A stretch of DNA of 64,000 nt, taken from positions 268,030,392-268,094,391 of the forward strand of contig NC_090323.1 in NCBI RefSeq assembly GCF_040869045.1, in the 5' to 3' direction. Every line of letters starts with the position of its first letter. Position 1 is the first letter of the stretch. Below are positions 58,602-64,000 of the stretch, in pieces. The position numbers and the translations under genes are program-made. The notes beneath the pieces are model-generated. The model did not search any database and was not told the DNA's origin. It saw only the letters and a list, made by a program, of their open reading frames with translations. The stretch comes from Eurosta solidaginis. Taxonomy: Eukaryota > Arthropoda > Insecta > Diptera > Tephritidae.

Positions 58602-59663
58602 ATGGAGAACTTAGATGTCAATATTAAATTTAAACTTATTTCGACAAACACAAATAGCATTCCTCCTTATGATGGAAATAGAGACGCATTGTCAAATTTC
58701 GTACATCGAATAGACTCCATGGTTCAAATTTTAAATAGTTTCACCGCTGACGAATATAAAATTTTATTAATTGGCCAAATTAAAGATAAAATTATTGGGA
58801 GTGCTAGAAGATCAATTTTAATCAACGGGAATCCAGACACTTGGCCGGAAATAAGAAAAGTTCTTATCGATAATCATGGCGAAAAAAAATCCGTTGATGA
58901 ATTAATTGATAAAATAAGAGTTTGTAGATGTGATTCTACAATTGAAGCTTTTTATAATTTACTCAATACATTATTATGTCGATTAAATAACGCATCACAA
59001 TTTAGTGGAAATAGTTCATTGAGTATAAATAGTGAAAGCAATGCCAGAATTGCCTTGAATTCATTTAAATTTGGTTTACCGGAACCCGTAAAAAGCATTA
59101 TTGTGAGTAGGGATCCAAAAACGTTAAAAGATGCATATGATATTATAAAATCAAATGGTTATTTGAAATATACAAACAAACGAACAAATTTTTTTAACAG
59201 TACTCAGTTTAACAAAAATAACAATAACTTTGAACATAATGTTAGTAACATGAGTTCTTATGCTACTCAACAGCATAGACAACATAACAGAGAAAACAAT
59301 CTGAATAATTATGTTAATCAACAACAGAATAGGCAGCAGTTCAGTAATAACGATAGAGTAAACGATATTAGCAGTAATGTTAGCCAACAACATAGACCAC
59401 AGTACAGCAACAGTAATGTTAATAATTCTGGGCGGTACAATAACCATAACAGTATGAATTCTTTTGTTCAGCCAAGTTTTAATAGCAACAACAGCAACCA
59501 TAGAACGAATCGTAGCTCACGTAATTTTTATAATCAATATAATAACAACAATAATGAAGGACTGTATAATAATAGAAATCCGCCTGCGGAGCCTATGGAA
59601 ATAGGAGTCAATGAAAATGAACAAAATTTTCAATTAGACGGTCTAAGAAATTACCCTATATAA
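58602..59663 (+). CDS. gag: Gag of the LTR retrotransposon
   Basis: 353 aa, intact. Residues about 20-195 form a capsid-like helical domain with a PPYDGNRDALSNFVHRID start typical of gypsy-group Gag. Residues about 198-330 are an Asn/Gln/Ser-rich low-complexity tail. No CCHC zinc knuckle is present, as is usual for this group. The ATG at 58602 is the first long frame after the leader. The frame ends TAA at 59661-59663; pol lies in the -1 frame and overlaps the 3' end. Role: assembly of the particle and RNA packaging. It could act for or with other copies, since it looks undamaged. Confidence 0.9.
   Translation: MENLDVNIKFKLISTNTNSIPPYDGNRDALSNFVHRIDSMVQILNSFTADEYKILLIGQIKDKIIGSARRSILINGNPDTWPEIRKVLIDNHGEKKSVDELIDKIRVCRCDSTIEAFYNLLNTLLCRLNNASQFSGNSSLSINSESNARIALNSFKFGLPEPVKSIIVSRDPKTLKDAYDIIKSNGYLKYTNKRTNFFNSTQFNKNNNNFEHNVSNMSSYATQQHRQHNRENNLNNYVNQQQNRQQFSNNDRVNDISSNVSQQHRPQYSNSNVNNSGRYNNHNSMNSFVQPSFNSNNSNHRTNRSSRNFYNQYNNNNNEGLYNNRNPPAEPMEIGVNENEQNFQLDGLRNYPI
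59624..59630 (+). other. Candidate -1 ribosomal frameshift site
   Basis: A AAT TTT matches the X XXY YYZ slippery pattern in gag phase, about 30 bases before the gag stop. From there the -1 frame is open through the protease and into RT. A downstream pseudoknot was not evaluated. Confidence 0.6.
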
Positions 59664-62608
59664 CAATAAACACTAACGTAAGAAAACTTAAGTTTATAAT
59701 AGATACTGATGCAGAATTCAGTATAATAAATCCACATATATGCAATCCCAAATGGAAAATAAAATCACGTCCAATCACCTTAAAAGTAATTAATAGAGAT
59801 GTTACAACGGACATTCAATATAGCTTTCCATTGTTTAAAGAATTTAATAAGCCAAATTTTTACGTAAATTTTTTAGAATTTGAATTTCACAGGTATTTTG
59901 ATGGTCTGATAGGAAATAATATATTGCTTAGCTTGAGTTGTAAAATAGACTACGAACATAGAGTTTTAATAACAAAAGATGCAAGAATACCGATTTATTT
60001 TAGCGAAGAAGAAGAATTGGCAGTAGAAGATTATCTGAATATTGAAACTTTGAAAATATTGACCAATGAAGAAGAATTTATGGAAGACTCGTTACCTAAA
60101 ATGTTTCCTTCACATTTAAATTCAAAAGACGAAGAAATTTTAAAAAGAGTTTTAAGTAAATTTAAAGATATTTTTTATAAAGATGGCGAAAATTTACCTT
60201 TTAGTAGTGAAATTCGTCATCGAATCATAACAAAATCTGACAGTCCTATATATACCAAACTGTACAGATATCCTGTGATACACCGAGCAGAGGTGGATAG
60301 GCAAATACAGGATATGCTAGCACAAAATATTATATCGCCGAGTAGTAGTCCTTACAATTCCCCATTATGGGTTGTACCCAAGAAACCGGATAACAGTGGT
60401 AAACAAAAATGGAGAATTGTGATAGACTACCGAAAATTAAATGACTAAACAGTGGACGACAAGTTCCCACTTCCAAATATGGAGGACATATTTGATAAGT
60501 TGGGAAAATGTTCGTATTTTAGCACTATAGACCTCGCTAAGGGATTCCATCAAATTGAGGTACATCCTGACGATAGGGCTAAAACGGCTTTTTCTACTGC
60601 AAGTGGCCATTATGAATTTAATCGTATGCCATTTGGCCTTAAAACGGCCCCTGCAACATTTCAAAGGTTAATAAACCACGTATTAAGAGATCATATTAAC
60701 AAAATTTGCGTTGTCTATCTAGACGACATTTTGATTTTTTCAACCAGTTTTCAGGAACACATAGAGTCCATTAAAAAAGTATTTAGCACTTTACGCGATT
60801 CAAATTTAAAAGTACAAATTGATAAATGACATTTCGCGGCATTGACTACAAGGTTTTTAGGGCACCTTGTAACAGGTGAAGGTATTAAACCTGATCCCTC
60901 AAAAATTGATGCAATAAATAAAATGCAGCCACCTTCTAATATAAAGGAAATCAAAGGATTTTTAGGAATCACCGGTTATTACCGAAAATTTATGCGAGAT
61001 TATGCCAAAGTTGCATATCCCATGGTTCGACTTTTAAAGCAAAATGCTGTATTAGATTTTAAAAACCAAGATTTCTTAAATTCCTTTGAAACTCTAAAAA
61101 AACTTATTACTAGTGAACCGGTGTTACAACCACCAGACTTTAATAAAAAGTTTATACTCACAACCGATGCATCACAATTCGCAATAGGTGCAGTTTTAAG
61201 CCAACACGGCCATCCAATTTGTTATGCATCAAGAACATTGTCTGACCACGAAATTCGCTATTCAACTATAGAAAAAGAAGCACTTGCTGTTGTCTGGTCA
61301 GTAAAACATTTCCGAACATATTTATACGGTCGCAAGTTTCAAATTCAAACTGACCACAAACCATTAGTATGGCTACACAACATTAAGGAGCCAAACATGA
61401 AACTACAAAGGTGGAAAATTCTACTAAATGAGTATGATTTTGAAATTTCGCATATAAAAGGTAAAGACAACACAGTTGCTGACGTTCTTAGTAGATATTT
61501 TGTAAATGACGAAGTCAAACATTCAGTAAAAGAAAATATTTTTAATAGCCAAGTAAGTGCAGAAAATCAATTCAATGGAGAAAGTGATGATCAAATAGAT
61601 ATTAAATCAACAGATGCGACAGTGCACAGTGCACTTGAAGATAATTTGAACTATATATTTATAACTGAAAAAGCAATAAATTACTACAAGAATCAAATAT
61701 ACCTACGTTATGGAGAAAAAGAAAAGTGTATGTTAAAAATTGTGAACAAAAAGTGCCACAAGCACATAGAAATAACCTTTGAATCCGATCTCAATAAAAT
61801 TATGCAAGATATATTAATAGATAAAGGTATAATGTGTATATATTGTGAAAATGATGACCTTTTTATGAAGTTTCAAAATATTTACCTTAGTAATTTTGAT
61901 AATAAATCTTTGACACTGTATCGATCAAATATTAAGCTAATTGAAATCACTGACAAAAATGATATGTTGACTATCATTGAAAATGAACATCTTCGCAATA
62001 ACCACCGAGGCATTCAAGAAGTATTTTTGGAGTTAAAAAATAAATATTTTTACCCGAAACTTTATAAAACTATAACGTATTACATAAATAATTGTTCCAT
62101 TTGTGCTATAGCTAAGCATGACAGAAACCCTTTAAAAATACCGTTCCAAATAACAGAAACCCCTACACATTTTAATGATATAGTCCATATAGATATTTGG
62201 TACCCCTGCCGAAATAAAATGTATTTGACAACCATAGACAAATTCTCGAAGTATGCTACATTTCATAAATTAAATGATAGAAACTGGATTGCGATTCTAG
62301 CCGCTTTAAAAGAACGTATTTTATTTTTAGGAAAGATGAATAAACTCATATTCGATAACGATCGTTGCATTTTACATAGTGCTGTAAAGTTATTTTTAAA
62401 AGAACAAGGCATTGAGTCACACGTAACCACGCCATACCTTAAGACAGGTAATTCAGACATTGAACGCCTCCACGGCACACTTAATGAACATCTACGCATA
62501 TTAGAAGCTGACAACAATAATAAAACAATAGACTTAGATGACAAACTTTTTAATATATTTAAAATATTACAAAAGTCAATTCAAGCGAAACTACAATTTG
62601 AACAATAA
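59630..62608 (+). pseudogene. pol: Pol (protease, RT, RNase H, integrase), two stops, truncated
   Basis: One continuous frame interrupted by TAA at 60446-60448 and TGA at 60827-60829, both within RT. The protease active-site triplet reads DTD (59702-59710), where the family has D-T/S-G, so protease is probably impaired. RT motifs: WRIVIDYRKL before the first stop, [13 protein letters not shown] and VVYLDDIL after it. RNase H: TTDASQFAIGAVLS, an IEKEAL Glu and QTDHKPL. Integrase: H..H...C..C zinc finger (about 61990-62110), catalytic D in VHIDIWYP, D in LIFDND and E in DIERLH. It stops soon after the catalytic Glu, lacking the C-terminal integrase region. No frame resembling env follows. Confidence 0.92.
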
Positions 62609-62730
62609 ATAATGTAAATAGTAGTTAAAACATTTTCTTTTGTTTTTACCATGAAATTTTTTAAATTTTTGTAATACAATAATCAGTAAATTAAATATTT
62701 GTGAGGGCACAAATAACTTAAGGGTGGAGG
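62609..62730 (+). other. 3' untranslated region with polypurine tract
   Basis: Only about 120 bp separate the pol stop from the 3' LTR. The last bases, AAGGGTGGAGG (62720-62730), form the polypurine tract that primes plus-strand synthesis and abut the LTR exactly. The missing env would normally occupy this interval. Confidence 0.85.
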
Positions 62731-63105
62731 AGTTACATTATAATCTTACGTACGCTTATACTTACTTATATTTACTTATACATACTTACTAACTTTAATC
62801 TTACTCTTAATTTAAGCTTAGTCCTACTCTCATATTTATTTTATTTATTAAGCTTACTTCTATTTGAAACTACTCTCTTTCATTACACCCACTATTTACA
62901 TACGTACTCACATTTAACATCAACACGTACATACATACCTATGTAACACAGAACATACATTCATAACTACATTACTTCCTTTACTTTCTCTTTCTCAATA
63001 ATTGTATTTTCTAATTCCGTTTAAGGTTTATGTATGTTACACATTTTTGTATAATGAGCAGTTAATAAAAGTTCTTTGACACATAAAGACATTAGCATCA
63101 TTTCT
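62731..63105 (+). repeat. 3' LTR, 375 bp
   Basis: Same length and, by eye, the same sequence as the 5' LTR, with AATAAA at 63064-63069. It is followed by ATAT. Confidence 0.95.
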
Positions 63106-63109
63106 ATAT

Positions 63110-63359
63110 ATAAAAAACGCTGGTAGGCTCTTAATGAGTTAGCCGTATTGTTAGGGAAACACGAACTTTTAAAAAAAGATCTAACAGTCTAACTAGAAGA
63201 GCCACAGATGTATAAAAGTTCAGTTAAAAGGAGCTAGACGTACACACTTCTTTGTTTGTGTGTAAGGGCAGGCTTGAGCGGAAATTCATGAAGCAGGTAA
63301 ATTGTAGAAGGACAAAAAGTCCCTTCTTTATGTTACTAAGAAGGTCTGGTCTAGTATTA
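63110..63359. other. Noncoding DNA
   Basis: Nothing recognised. Confidence 0.4.
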
Positions 63360-63900
63360 AAAAAGGCTTGATTACCAAGTACTCATGAAGTTCGATGTCA
63401 AGCAAATAGGTGTGAGTCTAGAAAACTTATACGTTTAAATTAACTAGAGTCAGCCAGGGATTGAAGTTAATCCAAAACAGATGTAAATTTACCAGTAAAA
63501 ACAATATTTTTGAGAAGAGCTTCTTTAAGCAAACAATGCATTGTCTTTAACAAAGCGATAGTACACCGACAAAAATATTGAGAGCACTCTGATAAGAAAT
63601 CCATAACTTTTCGATCAAAAATCTATGACTTTTCGATACAAAATCGATAGCTTTTTGAAAACATATCGATAACAAATCGATTACTTCATGATAAAGATTC
63701 GAAACGTCGATAAAAAATTGACAACCTTTAGATAAAATTGTTAAATTTTTTACAGCTTTCCTATAAAATCGGTTTAACAAGCTTTTTTATAGCATTTCGT
63801 TAACTTGTCCAAAAATAATTGTAAACTTCTAAATGACAAAACGAGTAATTGTCGATAAAAAATGTATGAAACAACTACAACTTTTTTATTCATAGAAAAT
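63360..63900. repeat. CGATA-rich cluster 5
   Basis: The 5' part (ACCAAGTACTCATGAAGTTC ... GAGTCTAGAAAACTTATACG) matches 40990-41045. The core (63560-63860) has repeated TCGATAAC/TTTCGAT variants and TATCGATA at 63664-63671. The 77-aa minus frame is an artefact of the repeat. Confidence 0.65.
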
Positions 63901-64000
63901 TAAGAACAATTCGATTACATCAACACATTTGTTGATTTCAAATCAGTGGCTTCGGCTCTGCTACCGCTCAGCTCTTGCAAACTGCTCTTATACGCTAATA

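Larger units (their letters stand above)
57165..63109 (+). mobile_element. Gypsy-group (errantivirus-like) LTR retrotransposon, env-less, ATAT target duplication
   Basis: The element proper is 57169-63105 (5,937 bp), flanked by ATAT (57165-57168 and 63106-63109). LTRs are 375 bp each and look identical, so insertion is recent. Order: LTR, PBS, long leader, gag, pol with protease-RT-RNase H-integrase, polypurine tract, LTR. LTRs beginning AGTTAC and a YRYR-type 4-bp target duplication are features of the Drosophila gypsy/17.6/297 group, whose full members are about 7 kb with env. Here there is no env, the integrase C terminus is missing, and pol has two in-frame stops. The copy is defective yet has intact termini. 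Confidence 0.95.

Noticed and set aside
59151..59501. 116-aa minus-strand ORF opposite gag
   Set aside because: Shadow of the Asn/Gln-rich coding stretch on the plus strand.
62609..62730. env gene of the retrotransposon
   Set aside because: Only about 120 bp lie between the pol stop and the 3' LTR, with no frame or signal peptide; env is absent.

Overview
The window looks like repeat-rich, AT-rich nuclear DNA from a higher fly (Brachycera). A tephritid-type fruit fly is my best guess, from the repeat families and the abundant (ACAT)n/(CAA)n tracts; this is inference, not a database match. I recognise no host protein-coding gene, tRNA, rRNA or CRISPR array. The intact or near-intact coding sequence all belongs to retrotransposons. 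The rest is noncoding DNA (intergenic or deep intron) built from dispersed repeats, fold-back elements, tandem arrays and degenerate short-period tracts, with non-repetitive stretches between them.

Layout. 0-11 kb: fold-back repeat (0.9 kb), a SINE-like copy (3.5 kb), degenerate short-period tracts (3.8, 7.1 and 8.9-10.3 kb), the last interrupted by a LINE C-terminal fragment. 11.9-13.3 kb: a 5'-truncated RTE-like LINE with an open RT frame and a 13-bp target-site duplication, inside a purine tract. 13.8-20.2 kb: fold-back element, a pyrimidine tract interrupted by a family-A repeat, and a 1.1-kb degenerate TTTCGGGA tract. 21.5-26.5 kb: SINE-like copy, a 359-bp duplication, an element with terminal inverted repeats carrying six 117-118-bp units each containing a CTCF-like motif, a Penelope-like fragment with a hammerhead-like core, and a LINE remnant. 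27.3-33.7 kb: second fold-back copy, then two head-to-tail family-A repeats. 37-49 kb: several CGATA-rich clusters, LINE remnants, a jockey/CR1-group LINE, and a 1-kb inverted repeat with 420-bp arms. 52-56 kb: polypyrimidine tract, second Penelope-like copy, LINE remnant, fourth family-A copy and another fold-back element. 57.2-63.1 kb: a complete-ended gypsy-group LTR retrotransposon with identical LTRs but a damaged pol and no env. 63.4-63.9 kb: another CGATA cluster.

There is no operon-like logic. The most interesting theme is architectural. A tandem array of CTCF-like motifs, several CGATA clusters (the core bound by DREF/BEAF-32 in Drosophila) and repeated modules in the retrotransposon leader all sit in mobile or repeated DNA. 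Repeats here could therefore be spreading insulator-type binding sites; that is a hypothesis. The long inverted repeats could also be sources of hairpin RNA if transcribed.
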